DNA from: Bryobacteraceae bacterium
Lineage (GTDB): Bacteria > Acidobacteriota > Terriglobia > Bryobacterales > Bryobacteraceae
Assembly (NCBI GenBank): GCA_947458745.1
Contig: CANGYQ010000006.1
Span: forward strand, 124,001 to 188,000
Reading direction: 5' to 3'
Length of the DNA: 64,000 nt
Part shown: one piece after another, positions 16,715 to 25,321 of the stretch
Layout of the letters: every line of letters begins with the position of its first letter
How positions within the stretch are numbered: the first letter of the stretch is position 1
Program-made: the position numbers and the translations under genes
The notes under the pieces: model-generated
Databases searched by the model: none
Seen by the model: only the letters and a program-made list of their open reading frames with translations
Told to the model about the DNA's origin: nothing

Positions 16715-17875
16715 TTAACTGACCGTAACTGCGTTCAGGAAACTCTCTCCAGCCTTCAACTTCACGCCAAAGTTCTCCGCCACCGTTTGCCCGATATCAG
16801 CTAGCGAGCCGCGGGTCCCCAGGTCAACACAGTGGCCACCATGGACCAGCAGCGGGACGTATTCGCGGGAGTGGTCGGTGGAGGCGGTGGTGGGGTCGCA
16901 GCCGTGGTCGGCGGTGAAGATGATCAGGTCTCCTTCGCGGCGGTGGGCCAGTAGATCCGGCACCCAGCGGTCGGCTTCTTCGAGGGCGCTGGCGTAACCT
17001 TCCACATTGTTGCGATGGCCATAGAGGGCGTCGAAGTCGACCAGGTTGGTGAAGATCAGGCCGCGGTCCACTTCTTTCATGGCGGTCAGCGTTTTGGCCA
17101 TGCCGTCGGCGTTGGATTTGGTTTTGTCGTGGGGGCCGATGCCGCGCCCCAGGAAGATGTCGAAGATCTTGCCGACGCTATAGACCGTCACGCCGGCGGC
17201 CTCCAGTTGGTCGAGCAGCATGCCCTTGGGCGGGGGCACGGCGTAATCGCGGCGGTTGGTGGTGCGGGTGTAGGCGCCGGAGGGGCCGGTGAAGGGGCGG
17301 GCGATCACCCGGCCTACTTCCCAGGGGCCACGGAGCAGGTCGCGGGCCTTTTCGCAGATCTGGTAGAGCTCCCAGAGCGGGATGACATCTTCATGCGCGG
17401 CGATCTGGAAGACGCTATCGGCAGAGGTGTAGACGATGGGGGAGCCGGTACGGACGTGCTCGTCCCCCAGCTCCGCCATGATCTCGGTGCCGGAGGCGGC
17501 TTTGTTGCCGATCGAGGAGCGGTGGATGCGGTCCTCAAACTGGCGCATCAATTCCGGCGGGAAGCCGTGCGGGAAGAGAGGGAAGGGCTCATCGAGGATG
17601 ACGCCCACCATCTCCCAGTGGCCGGTTGTCGTGTCCTTACCGGGGGACTTGAGAGCACAGCGGCCATAGGAAGCTGTGGGCGCGGCGGCCGCGGGGATGC
17701 CGGTGAGCGGCTTGATGTTGCCCAGGCCGAGCGCTGCGAAGTTGGGGAGCGAGAGCGGGCGCCGGCGGGCGATGTTGCCGAGCGTGTCGGATCCTTCCGG
17801 GTCGCCATAGGCCTGCCAGTCCGACATGGCACCGATGCCGACCGAATCGAGCACAATCCAGATAATGCGATTCAT
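16715..17875 (-). CDS. deoB: Phosphopentomutase
   Basis: 386 residues. DeoB interconverts ribose/deoxyribose 1-phosphate and 5-phosphate in nucleoside catabolism. It is a metalloenzyme of the alkaline phosphatase superfamily. Family motifs: IWIVLDSVGIGAMSD, GSDTLGNIA, GKDTTTGHWEM (phosphothreonine region), TSADSVFQIAAHED, TNLVDFDALYGHRNN and FTADHGCDPTT. The start ATG at 17875 has GGAAG upstream. A triple 10-bp direct repeat (17937-17965) lies about 60 bp upstream and may be part of its control region. Confidence 0.97.
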   Translation of the reverse strand: MNRIIWIVLDSVGIGAMSDWQAYGDPEGSDTLGNIARRRPLSLPNFAALGLGNIKPLTGIPAAAAPTASYGRCALKSPGKDTTTGHWEMVGVILDEPFPLFPHGFPPELMRQFEDRIHRSSIGNKAASGTEIMAELGDEHVRTGSPIVYTSADSVFQIAAHEDVIPLWELYQICEKARDLLRGPWEVGRVIARPFTGPSGAYTRTTNRRDYAVPPPKGMLLDQLEAAGVTVYSVGKIFDIFLGRGIGPHDKTKSNADGMAKTLTAMKEVDRGLIFTNLVDFDALYGHRNNVEGYASALEEADRWVPDLLAHRREGDLIIFTADHGCDPTTASTDHSREYVPLLVHGGHCVDLGTRGSLADIGQTVAENFGVKLKAGESFLNAVTVS

Positions 17876-17936
17876 CTACTTCCAGCTTCCTACACGCGGA
17901 GCCGGGGCGAGTGGGGTTCGTTTTTTCGGCCAAAAC

Positions 17937-17965
17937 GGGACAGGGTGAGACATTTTGAGACATTC
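17937..17965. repeat. Three direct repeats with 10-bp period upstream of deoB
   Basis: GGGACA (17937), GAGACA (17947) and GAGACA (17957) are spaced exactly 10 bp apart; the last two units agree over nine bases (GAGACATTT/GAGACATTC differ only at the end). A one-turn period on one face of the helix is typical of cooperative operator arrays. Some insertion sequence ends also carry such repeats. Confidence 0.55.
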
Positions 17966-18115
17966 AGCTTCGGCGTGACGTCTGCGCGTCCTGGCACTGA
18001 GGGTAGGGCACGGGGAGCTGGGCAATGGGGGCGGTGGCGGGAACGGGTTGATTTGAAATCAGTTGGGGGCGTGGCTGGGCTGTGAATGGGCTGGTGTGGT
18101 GGTGGACAACGGTGG

Positions 18116-18142
18116 GACCGATCCGTCGCAGTCGCGGCTCGG
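18116..18142 (+). repeat. REP-like repeat, copy 2
   Basis: 27 nt with core GTCGCGGCTCGG, identical at 24 of 27 positions to 14738-14764. It is intergenic here. Two diverged copies about 3.4 kb apart in one window suggest a dispersed element. Confidence 0.5.
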
Positions 18143-18393
18143 AGTCGGTGGTGGCCAGGGGCGGCGATGGCAGGAGTGTCCAATCGGAGACAGAGGGAAC
18201 ACTTTCGCGGGGAGCCGCCGGCTGGGGCGTCAGTCGAGCAGGCTGCTCCTGCTGGTCGCCCCCCGGTTCGACGCTCAGACCGAGCCCGACCCGCAAGAGG
18301 GGCCTCTCCGCGGTATACCTACCCGGCGAGTTGACGATTTGGGGAGCAACGTGACACTAGGTGCCCACGCCCTCGCATGCTGTAATTGAAGGT

Positions 18394-19812
18394 ATGACCC
18401 GACGTGAACTGCTGGCCGGGACGGTGGCGCTTGCTCCGTCCGCACTGGCGCAGAAGAAAGAGAAAAAGAAGAACGGCCCTCCCCCGTTGCGGCCGAACAT
18501 CCTGTTCATTCTGGCGGATGACCTGGCCAGTTGGATGCTGGGCTCCTATGGCAACAAGGAGATCCGCACGCCGCACATGGACCAGTTGGCACGCTTGGGC
18601 ACACGGTTTGCGAACCATTTTGTCGCGACGCCCATCTGCTCCGCGTCCCGGGCCACCATCTTCACCGGCCGCATGCCGCGGCAGCATGGCATCCACGACT
18701 TCTTGACCGACTCGCCCATCGCCCAGCCGCCGCAGGGTCAGAAAGACGTGCCGGAATCGTTCAGCAAAGAAGTGATGCTCTCCGAGTTGCTAGCACAGCA
18801 GGCCGGCTACCGGTGCGGCTACGTCGGCAAGTGGCATATGGGGCAGGACCGCAAGCCCGGGCGCGGCTACGAGTATAGCTACACCATGCTCGGCGGCTCG
18901 CGTTCCTATACGGATCCGGAGATGTCGCTGAATGGCGAGATGGTGCAGGAGAAAGGCTATCTGGCGGAGCTGATGACCAAGCGCGCTGCCGACTTCTTGG
19001 GCATGCAATCGGCGTCCAAACCGTTCTTCCTCACCGTGGGCTACTTGAACCCGCATACGCCCTACGACGGCCATCCGCAGAAGTACTACGACATGTATGC
19101 GGGCAAGCTGTTCGATACCTTTGGCTGGGAGAACGGCGCGCCCAATGCGCTCCGCGAGAAGGAGATGTTGAAGGACATCCCGGGCAATCTGCGCAAGGCC
19201 GCGGCGGCGACAACGGCGCTGGACGATCAAGTGGGCGCGCTGTTGAAGGTGCTGGATGACCGCAAGCTGCGCGACAACACGCTGATCATTCTGGCCGGAG
19301 ACAACGGCTACCTGCTAGGCCGCCATGGCCTGTGGAGCAAGGGCCTGGCTTCCGACCCGATCAACATGTACGAGGAAGTGATGCAGGTGCCGATGATCTG
19401 GAGTTGGCCGGGCCGGGTGCCGCCAACCAGCGTGCGGCCGGAACTGGTCTCCACCTACGACCTGCTGCCCACCCTGTGCGACATCACCGGTGTCGATGTG
19501 CCGGAGCGCAACTTGCCCGGCCGCAGCTATCGTGCGCTGGTGGAAGGCAAGATCTACGGCAAGGTGGCCAAGTACACCAAGGAACGGCCGTGGCGCGATG
19601 TGGTGTACGGCGGTTTTCGCAATACCGACATGATGCGCGACAACCGCTTCAAGCTGGTGCTGCGCGATAGCGGCCAGGGTCCGGGCGATCTGTTTGACAT
19701 TGTGGCCGACCCGCGCGAGAGGGTAAACCAGTACGCCAATCCGCAGTTCCTGACGGTGAAGGAGCGGATGACCAAGGAACTGCTGGCCTGGCGCGAGAAA
19801 CATAGCTCATGA
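18394..19812 (+). CDS. Arylsulfatase-type sulfatase, TAT-exported
   Basis: 472 residues from the ATG at 18394. The start carries a twin-arginine leader ([19 protein letters not shown]). The metal site FILADDL is followed by the sulfatase signature at Cys82, read as [11 protein letters not shown], so the usual Pro of CxPSR is Ala. Cys82 would need conversion to formylglycine. Downstream ligands appear in [10 protein letters not shown] and [19 protein letters not shown]. It likely removes sulfate from polysaccharides or aryl esters in the periplasm. A GTG 11 codons upstream is an alternative start. TGTAAT lies 7 nt before the ATG. The stop overlaps the next gene by 4 nt. Confidence 0.9.
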   Translation: MTRRELLAGTVALAPSALAQKKEKKKNGPPPLRPNILFILADDLASWMLGSYGNKEIRTPHMDQLARLGTRFANHFVATPICSASRATIFTGRMPRQHGIHDFLTDSPIAQPPQGQKDVPESFSKEVMLSELLAQQAGYRCGYVGKWHMGQDRKPGRGYEYSYTMLGGSRSYTDPEMSLNGEMVQEKGYLAELMTKRAADFLGMQSASKPFFLTVGYLNPHTPYDGHPQKYYDMYAGKLFDTFGWENGAPNALREKEMLKDIPGNLRKAAAATTALDDQVGALLKVLDDRKLRDNTLIILAGDNGYLLGRHGLWSKGLASDPINMYEEVMQVPMIWSWPGRVPPTSVRPELVSTYDLLPTLCDITGVDVPERNLPGRSYRALVEGKIYGKVAKYTKERPWRDVVYGGFRNTDMMRDNRFKLVLRDSGQGPGDLFDIVADPRERVNQYANPQFLTVKERMTKELLAWREKHSS

Positions 19813-20798
19813 AGGTAGCCGTCTTTTCGTCGAAGCCCTACGATGAAGCGTCGCTTGCAGCGGCCAACGGCGGGCGTCACGAACTGACGTTTTTGGAAGC
19901 GCACCTGAATGCGCGAACGGCACCGCTGGCCGCAGGTCACGACGCCGTTTGCGCCTTCGTCAACGACAACTTGAGCGCGCCGGTGCTGGAGGGGCTGAAA
20001 GGCGTCAAGCTGCTGGCCCTGCGCTCCGCTGGCTTTAATCACGTTGATCTGGCGGCGGCGGAGCAACTGGGCATGGCCGTGGTCCGCGTCCCGGCCTATT
20101 CGCCCTATGCCGTTGCGGAACATGCGGTGGCGTTGGTGCTGGCGCTGAACCGCAACATCCACCGCGCCCACAACCGCATCCGCGAAGGCAATTTCGCACT
20201 TGATGGCCTGATGGGTTTTGACCTGCACGGCCGCACCGTCGGCGTGATCGGCACCGGCAAGATCGGCGCCGTCTTTGCGGGCATCATGCGCGGCTTCGGC
20301 TGCAAGGTGCTGGCCCATGACGTGACGGTGAACCCGGAGTGCGAAGCGGCAGGCGTCCAGTACGTCAAGCTGGCGCAGCTGTTCGCCGAATCCGACGTCA
20401 TCTCGTTGCATTGCCCGCTCACACCGATGACCCGGCACCTGATCGACGATGCGGCGTTATCACGCATGAAGAACGGCGTCATGCTGATCAATACCAGCCG
20501 CGGCGCCTTGATCGACACTCGCGCCGTGATCGCTGGCCTCAAGTCCGGCCGCGTGGGGTATCTGGGCTTGGACGTCTATGAGGAAGAGGCCGAACTCTTC
20601 TTCGAAGACTTGTCCGGTCAAGTACTGCAAGACGACATCTTCGCCCGCCTCACCACCTTCCCGAATGTGCTGATCACCGGGCATCAAGCGTTCTTCACGC
20701 ATGAGGCGGTGAAGAACATCGCGGAGACGACGATCGGCAACATCACGGAGTTTGAAGCGACGGGGCAGTGTGCGAATGCGGTGAAGTTGCCGCGATAG
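19809..20798 (+). CDS. ldhA: D-lactate dehydrogenase (fermentative type)
   Basis: 329 residues, the same length as E. coli LdhA. It reduces pyruvate to D-lactate with NADH. NAD-binding motif GVIGTGKIG (about residue 146), then [14 protein letters not shown] with the catalytic Arg region, [13 protein letters not shown] and the catalytic His region [13 protein letters not shown]. These segments are typical of the LdhA branch rather than other 2-hydroxyacid dehydrogenases. The ATG overlaps the sulfatase stop (ATGA), so the two are probably co-translated, although no functional link is obvious. Confidence 0.93.
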   Translation: MKVAVFSSKPYDEASLAAANGGRHELTFLEAHLNARTAPLAAGHDAVCAFVNDNLSAPVLEGLKGVKLLALRSAGFNHVDLAAAEQLGMAVVRVPAYSPYAVAEHAVALVLALNRNIHRAHNRIREGNFALDGLMGFDLHGRTVGVIGTGKIGAVFAGIMRGFGCKVLAHDVTVNPECEAAGVQYVKLAQLFAESDVISLHCPLTPMTRHLIDDAALSRMKNGVMLINTSRGALIDTRAVIAGLKSGRVGYLGLDVYEEEAELFFEDLSGQVLQDDIFARLTTFPNVLITGHQAFFTHEAVKNIAETTIGNITEFEATGQCANAVKLPR

Positions 20799-20801
20799 CT
20801 A

Positions 20802-20819
20802 AGTCGAGTATTGTCGACT
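20802..20819. promoter_or_regulatory. Palindrome upstream of the ribbon-helix-helix gene
   Basis: AGTCGA and TCGACT flank a 6-bp centre. It lies 3 bp after the ldhA stop and about 75 bp before the RHH start. It could be an autoregulatory operator for the RHH protein or a weak stem ending ldhA transcripts. Confidence 0.35.
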
Positions 20820-20891
20820 CCCGACCGAACCCACGCTGCGACGTTCGCCGCGATCCGCACCACGCTGGTGCACTCCTGCTATTCTGCGGCT

Positions 20892-21191
20892 ATGGCGACA
20901 CAGCGCAAACCGGCTTCAGCGAGATCGATTCGACAGAGCGTTACGATCCCAGCGGCGCTCGCCTTGGAGGTCCGGCGCGCGGCCAAGGAGCAGCACGTCA
21001 CGATGAGCCGCGCGTTGGTCGCCCTTGCCGAGCGTGGGGTTCGTGCCGAGGTGGAAGCGAAGGAACAGCTGAAAGCCTCATACAACCGGTTCCTAACCGA
21101 GAACGATCCGGCCCGCAAGAACGAGGCGGGCAAAGACCTGATCCGCACGATCTTCGGGAAGGATGCGATTGCCGAAGATCCAGTTCTCTAA
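20892..21191 (+). CDS. Ribbon-helix-helix (CopG-like) protein, putative antitoxin
   Basis: 99 residues from the ATG at 20892. The N-terminal strand plus helices RQSVTIPAALALEVRRAAKE and VTMSRALVALAERGVRAE fit a ribbon-helix-helix DNA-binding dimer. The C-terminal part (LTENDPARKNEAGKDL) is charged and probably flexible, as in antitoxins that wrap a toxin. TATTCT lies 6 nt before the ATG; there is no Shine-Dalgarno sequence. A longer open frame from 20811 exists, but its extra residues look unstructured. The 3' end overlaps the next gene by 29 nt, so the pair is tightly coupled. Confidence 0.7.
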   Translation: MATQRKPASARSIRQSVTIPAALALEVRRAAKEQHVTMSRALVALAERGVRAEVEAKEQLKASYNRFLTENDPARKNEAGKDLIRTIFGKDAIAEDPVL

Positions 21192-21414
21192 ACTGCCGCG
21201 GCCACTCTGGCAGCATCTTCTTCAGCGAGTGGATGAACGCCACATCTCGGTAACGGATTTGTTGGCGCTGCAGGAATGGGTTAAGACTAATCCCGTTGCG
21301 CCCAATGGCGATTGGTACAAAAACTTCGGTTCCTTCATTTTGTGTGGCACCGGACAGTATCCGAAGACCGTGCTGGAAAAGGGCATGAAGCCGTTCGGGA
21401 GCCCAGTAGCTTGA
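21163..21414 (+). CDS. Small conserved-looking protein, partner of the RHH protein
   Basis: 83 residues, starting MRLPKIQFSKLPRPLWQHLL and containing HISVTDLLALQEWV and GDWYKNFGSFILCGTGQYPKT. I do not recognise a named domain. The sequence is compact, aromatic-rich and clearly protein-like. The start is ATG 21163, with GGGAAGG just upstream; a TTG two codons later is an alternative. It begins inside the RHH gene, a type II toxin-antitoxin-like arrangement in which this would be the candidate toxin or second component. Function not shown. Confidence 0.6.
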   Translation: MRLPKIQFSKLPRPLWQHLLQRVDERHISVTDLLALQEWVKTNPVAPNGDWYKNFGSFILCGTGQYPKTVLEKGMKPFGSPVA

Positions 21415-21450
21415 TCGCGGGCTAGCCGCTAGGCCGGGGCTATCGGGTGA

Positions 21451-22182
21451 TCAAGTGCCGTGAGCCCACCCTTCAATCTTTCCAGCGGCCGTTTGAACCA
21501 TTGCCCTTTCCGCGTCCAAGCCCTTCAGACCGCGAAATCGACGCCTCCCCACGTTGGCGAAATAGAGAGAAGGATGCGTCAGGGCGACCAGTGCTACGCT
21601 CCCATGCGCCGCCGGGAGATCGTGATAAACATCCACGCATTCGGACAATATCCGTGGCATTGATCTCTTGAAAACCTCCTTCCCGATCGCGACCAACGGC
21701 ACCGTCCCGAGCGTGACGATCAGCCTTGGCCTCATGACTTCTAACTCGCGCTCAAAGAACCGTGCGCAACGCTGAACGAAGTTACGGTCGTTCCTACCTG
21801 GAAAAGGGCCAATCTCAGAACCGCCCTCTCGCAGCCCCATGTAGAAGTTTGTGAAGAAGCACTGATCAATCGGAAGGGCCAGTTTTCGGAACACGCTTCG
21901 GATATTCCACCATGTTTGGCTGCTATCTATTTCGGTTTCGCGCTCGAACGCATGTTCGTAGGTTGCAGCGGTATTGAAATCCTGCCCAACAACCATAACT
22001 GCCGTGTGTTCTGGTCCAACTGCACTGGACTCCTCGAAACACAAGCCGAGTCCGCCCGGGAAGAAGGCCGTCCCCTTAATCGGTTTAGGAACTGGCACCA
22101 CCCCTTTGGGGTACGGCGGAACTGTTTGTGACATCTCGTCCCAGAGTGCCTGTACTCTATCCCGTGTCGATAGACCAATCAT
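21451..22182 (-). CDS. Uracil-DNA glycosylase superfamily protein
   Basis: 243 residues with a UDG-like alpha/beta fold. VMVVGQDFNT lies at the position of motif 1, IVTLGTVPLVAIG follows the core strand, and ALTHPSLYFANVGRR matches the motif 2 region (HPS). The usual catalytic motif GQDPYH/GEAPG is altered (VGQDFNT), so glycosylase activity is uncertain. Base composition is less G/C-rich than in neighbours and the protein follows the antitoxin-like pair, which suggests an acquired defence or accessory patch. It stands alone between convergent and same-strand neighbours. Confidence 0.7.
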   Translation of the reverse strand: MIGLSTRDRVQALWDEMSQTVPPYPKGVVPVPKPIKGTAFFPGGLGLCFEESSAVGPEHTAVMVVGQDFNTAATYEHAFERETEIDSSQTWWNIRSVFRKLALPIDQCFFTNFYMGLREGGSEIGPFPGRNDRNFVQRCARFFERELEVMRPRLIVTLGTVPLVAIGKEVFKRSMPRILSECVDVYHDLPAAHGSVALVALTHPSLYFANVGRRRFRGLKGLDAERAMVQTAAGKIEGWAHGT

Positions 22183-22204
22183 CTCTCCAGGGTAGTCTCT
22201 TCAG

Positions 22205-23968
22205 TTATCGCCCAAAGATAAAGCGCCCCCGCCTCGGGTCGGCGCCGCCTTCCAGCACTCCGCCCTCCATCTTGATCACCGTCGGCGCGGAGCCGTTCGA
22301 CCACGGGCCTTTCACCGTCACCTTGTGGCCACGCTCTTGCATGGCTTCGATGATCGGGCGGGGCAGGCGGCTTTCGAGCGATAGGCCGCCGGGGACGTAG
22401 CGGGCGCCGGCTAGGGAGGGGTAGAGATGCTCGCTCTGGAAGCGTGGTGCTTCCACGGCTTCTTGCGAGGTCATCTGGAAGTCGAGCAGGTTCAGCACCA
22501 CTTGCAGCATCGCTTGATCCTGGTTGTCGCCGCCGGGCGTGGACATCGCAAAGTAGGGCTTGCCGTCGCGGAGCACCAGCGTGGGTGACAGGGTCACGCG
22601 CGGGCGCTTGCCGGGGGCCAGTTGGTTGGCGTGGCCGTCGTCGAGCACAAAGCTCTGCAGGCGGCTGGAATAGGGAATGCCTGTGTCGCCGGCGATCACG
22701 CTGGGCAGCCACGCGCCGGAAGGCGTCGCGGAGAACACGTTGCCCTGGCGGTCCACCACGTTGACGCAGGTGGTGTCCTGCGCGGAGCCTTCGGCGGCCG
22801 AAGCGCTGGAGGCGGGCAACTGCGCGCCGGGGGCGCCGGGGCGGTGTTCCAGCGAGGCCTTGCGCGGATCAATCAGCTTGCGCCGCTGAGCCGCATACTC
22901 TTTCGACAAGAGGATCGCGGCGGGAACTTTCGAGAACTTGGGGTCGCCATAATGCGCGTCGCGATCGGCAAAGGCCAGCTTGGCGGCCTCCACTACCGTG
23001 TGCAGATAGTCGGGCGAGTTGTGGCCCATCGCCTTCAGGTTGTAGCCTTCCAGGATGTTCAGCGCCTGGATCATCACCGGGCCTTGGGTCCAGAAGCCGG
23101 GCTTGATGATCTCAAAGCCACGGTAGGTGCCGGTGACCGGCTGGTCGATTTCGGCCTTGTAGCCAGCGAGGTCTTCATAGCGGATCAGGCCGCCGTTCTT
23201 CGCGCTGAAGTCGGCGATCTCCTTGGCGATGGCACCCTTATAGAAGATGTCGTGCACGGCCGCCAGACGCTTCTTGCGGTCGCCCCGAGCCTTCTTTTCG
23301 GCATCGGCCATGCGTTCGATGGTGCGAGCCAGGGCGGGCAGCGGATACAGCATGCCCGGTTGCGGAGCCTTGCCGCCGGGGAAGAAGAACGTCTTCGAGG
23401 TGGGCCACATGTCCAGGATGCGGCCCGTGTCATTGACGAAGGCGCTGAACTCTTCGCCGATCGGGAACTGGCGCGCGTACTCGATGGCGGGGGCCGAAAC
23501 TTCGGCGAAGCTCTTGGTGCCGTATTCGGCCAGCGCCAGCAGCAGGCCATCGACGACGCCTGGCAAAATCGCCGCTTCGATGCCAATGGACGGCAGACGT
23601 CCGGCACTACGCGGGTCCTCCCAGGCGCGCACGGGTCGCGTACGGTAATAGTCCGCTGTGGCTAGCTTAGGAGCCGTGCCGACGCCGCTGATGATGATCG
23701 GGGGCTTGCCGGCCATCTTAATGATCAGCGGCATTTCGCCACCCAGGCCAAACCGCGCCTGCTCCGTGACGGCGGCCGCCAGTACGCTGGCCACGCCGGC
23801 GTCGACGGCATTGCCGCCCGCCATCAACATGCGGTAGCCGGCCTCGACTTCAAAGTTGTTCGCCGCGCCCACCATCTCGCGGGTGCCGCGCACGGCTGGG
23901 AACATCGTGTACTGCGCGAGCACCGCGGCGGCCGAAGCCAGCGTCAACAGAGCCAGACGGAAGGTCAT
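22205..23968 (-). CDS. ggt: Gamma-glutamyltransferase
   Basis: A 587-residue precursor with signal peptide MTFRLALLTLASAAAVLAQ. It hydrolyses or transfers the gamma-glutamyl group of glutathione and related amides in the periplasm. Motifs: GGNAVDAGVA near residue 51, PGVVDGLLLAL, EAAKLAFADRDAHYGDP, and the self-cleavage site DTTCVNVVDRQGN with Thr399 as the expected nucleophile. The usual TTH is TTC here. The C-terminal half ends in IKMEGGVLEGGADPRRGR. The start is 8 nt after the methylase stop; GATAAT lies 7 nt upstream but includes that stop codon, so read-through from the upstream gene is equally likely. Confidence 0.93.
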   Translation of the reverse strand: MTFRLALLTLASAAAVLAQYTMFPAVRGTREMVGAANNFEVEAGYRMLMAGGNAVDAGVASVLAAAVTEQARFGLGGEMPLIIKMAGKPPIIISGVGTAPKLATADYYRTRPVRAWEDPRSAGRLPSIGIEAAILPGVVDGLLLALAEYGTKSFAEVSAPAIEYARQFPIGEEFSAFVNDTGRILDMWPTSKTFFFPGGKAPQPGMLYPLPALARTIERMADAEKKARGDRKKRLAAVHDIFYKGAIAKEIADFSAKNGGLIRYEDLAGYKAEIDQPVTGTYRGFEIIKPGFWTQGPVMIQALNILEGYNLKAMGHNSPDYLHTVVEAAKLAFADRDAHYGDPKFSKVPAAILLSKEYAAQRRKLIDPRKASLEHRPGAPGAQLPASSASAAEGSAQDTTCVNVVDRQGNVFSATPSGAWLPSVIAGDTGIPYSSRLQSFVLDDGHANQLAPGKRPRVTLSPTLVLRDGKPYFAMSTPGGDNQDQAMLQVVLNLLDFQMTSQEAVEAPRFQSEHLYPSLAGARYVPGGLSLESRLPRPIIEAMQERGHKVTVKGPWSNGSAPTVIKMEGGVLEGGADPRRGRFIFGR

Positions 23969-23976
23969 GCGTTTGA

Positions 23977-24507
23977 TTATCGCGCCAATGCACGGTACTT
24001 GCGCAGCAACTCATAGAGCACTACGCCGCCCGCGGTGGCCACGTTGAGTGAATGCTTCACGCCCAACATGGGAATGCGGATGTGAACGTCGCAAGCTTCC
24101 CGCAGCTCCGGGCTGAGGCCTTCCACTTCGTGGCCGAATAGCAGGCAGACCGGGAAGGCTGGCTGCCAATCAAATAGATCCACTGATCGGGTAGAGGTTT
24201 CGATGGCGGCGATCTGATGGCCGCTCTGGCGCAGCTGCTCCACCAGGGCTACCGGGTCGGCGGCCTCGGCCCACGGCACCGTGTCTTCCGCTCCGAGGGC
24301 GGTTTTCGAGATCTGGTTCTTGGGTGGCCGGGCGGTGATGCCGGTGAGGAACAGCCGTTCCACGCCCGCTCCGTCGGCGGTGCGGAAGAACGACCCGACG
24401 TTGTACATGCTGCGGACGTTATCCAGCAGAACGCTCACCGGGACACGGTGCAGGGCGGAGTAGGGCTCACCGGCGGCGGTGACACGGAAGGGGACGCGAT
24501 CGCTCAT
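23977..24507 (-). CDS. TrmH/SpoU-family RNA methyltransferase
   Basis: A 176-residue SPOUT enzyme with the knotted SAM site. VLLDNVRSMYNVGSFFRTAD is motif 1, LLFGHEVEGLS is motif 2 and MLGVKHSLNVATAGGVVLYE is motif 3. It is the minimal catalytic domain without an N-terminal RNA-binding extension, as in TrmL-type 2'-O-methylases that act on tRNA. The exact target nucleotide is not readable. It is on the same strand as the GNAT and priA genes (13-bp gap) and is followed at once by ggt. Confidence 0.9.
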   Translation of the reverse strand: MSDRVPFRVTAAGEPYSALHRVPVSVLLDNVRSMYNVGSFFRTADGAGVERLFLTGITARPPKNQISKTALGAEDTVPWAEAADPVALVEQLRQSGHQIAAIETSTRSVDLFDWQPAFPVCLLFGHEVEGLSPELREACDVHIRIPMLGVKHSLNVATAGGVVLYELLRKYRALAR

Positions 24508-24520
24508 GTAGATACTGTGT

Positions 24521-25321
24521 TTAGCCGGTGCAATAGAGTGAGAAGTTGGTGATCGATTCGAAGCCCATGCGCCGGTAGAGCGGTAGCGCCATCATCGACG
24601 ATTGCAGAACCAGCGGCATGGCCCCGCAGTCGGCAAATACTTCCTCCACCGCCTGCCGCATCAAGGCCTCCGCATAACCACGGCGCATGGCGTCCGGCAG
24701 CGTGGCGACGGCATAGATGCCCAGCACGCCCCCGGCTACCACCGTGGCGCCCGCGGTGACGTCGCGGCCGTCGATGGTGCCGACAAAGCCACGAAAGGCC
24801 CCGTGCCAGAAATGCGGGCGGCTGTACATGGAGGTCAGCTGATGGGCCGACCCTTCAAAACCCACCGACATCAAATGGCAGAAGCTGAGGCGCGTGGCGT
24901 CGTCGGTGACGCGGCGGACCTGAAGCGGCGGCAACACGCGCTTCGGCGGTGCCAGTTGGTCCGCGACCATACCCGGCGCCGTGCTGGCGCGACGCAAACG
25001 GTAACGTCCAAAAATGTTTGAGATCTGCCGCCGCAGCAAAGGGTCAAAGAAGCCTTCGCCCACCCAGTACGACCAGGCACCACTGGCACCGAAGTGCTGC
25101 TTGGCGGTGGCGATGGACTGGTGCAGTTGCGCTTCTTCGTCGACCGGCTCCTGCAGGATCACCGAGTTGAACGCGGCCAAATGCTGGCCTACATCCACCA
25201 GCGTGGCGTGGGGAATCTGCTGGACGTGTGCGCCGGGCTCCGCGTCCGCAAAGCTGCGCATGGTGTGCGCCAAATTGGCCGCCATCGGGGCCATCCACTG
25301 CTGAAGAACCGTGGCGTCCAT
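24521..25321 (-). CDS. GNAT family N-acetyltransferase
   Basis: 266 residues from the ATG at 25321, whose first base is the last base of the priA stop (TAATG). The C-terminal GNAT core has the acetyl-CoA loop region ATLPDAMRRGYAEALMRQAV (near residue 200) preceded by GVLGIYAV. The final GFESITNFSLY also matches the family end. The N-terminal about 110 residues resemble the non-catalytic N-domain of tandem GNAT proteins. The acceptor is unknown. An alternative start 17 codons upstream would lie inside priA and is less likely. Confidence 0.85.
   Translation of the reverse strand: MDATVLQQWMAPMAANLAHTMRSFADAEPGAHVQQIPHATLVDVGQHLAAFNSVILQEPVDEEAQLHQSIATAKQHFGASGAWSYWVGEGFFDPLLRRQISNIFGRYRLRRASTAPGMVADQLAPPKRVLPPLQVRRVTDDATRLSFCHLMSVGFEGSAHQLTSMYSRPHFWHGAFRGFVGTIDGRDVTAGATVVAGGVLGIYAVATLPDAMRRGYAEALMRQAVEEVFADCGAMPLVLQSSMMALPLYRRMGFESITNFSLYCTG

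Larger units (their letters stand above)
17876..18393. other. Gene-free stretch of about 500 bp with ordered repeats
   Basis: This lies between the divergently transcribed deoB and sulfatase genes. No frame here resembles a known family; the open frames are low-complexity translations of G/C-rich sequence. It contains the triple direct repeat at 17937-17965 and REP-like copy 2 at 18116-18142. Near the right end TTGACG (18332-18337) is followed 16 bp later by GACACT, a possible promoter. The region reads like a repeat-rich control region or the eroded remains of a mobile or coding sequence. Confidence 0.5.

Noticed and set aside
17015-18085. Plus-strand open frame of 356 codons
   Set aside because: Antisense to deoB for most of its length; the Gly/Ala/Val/Asp-rich translation mirrors deoB codons. 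DeoB is unambiguous.
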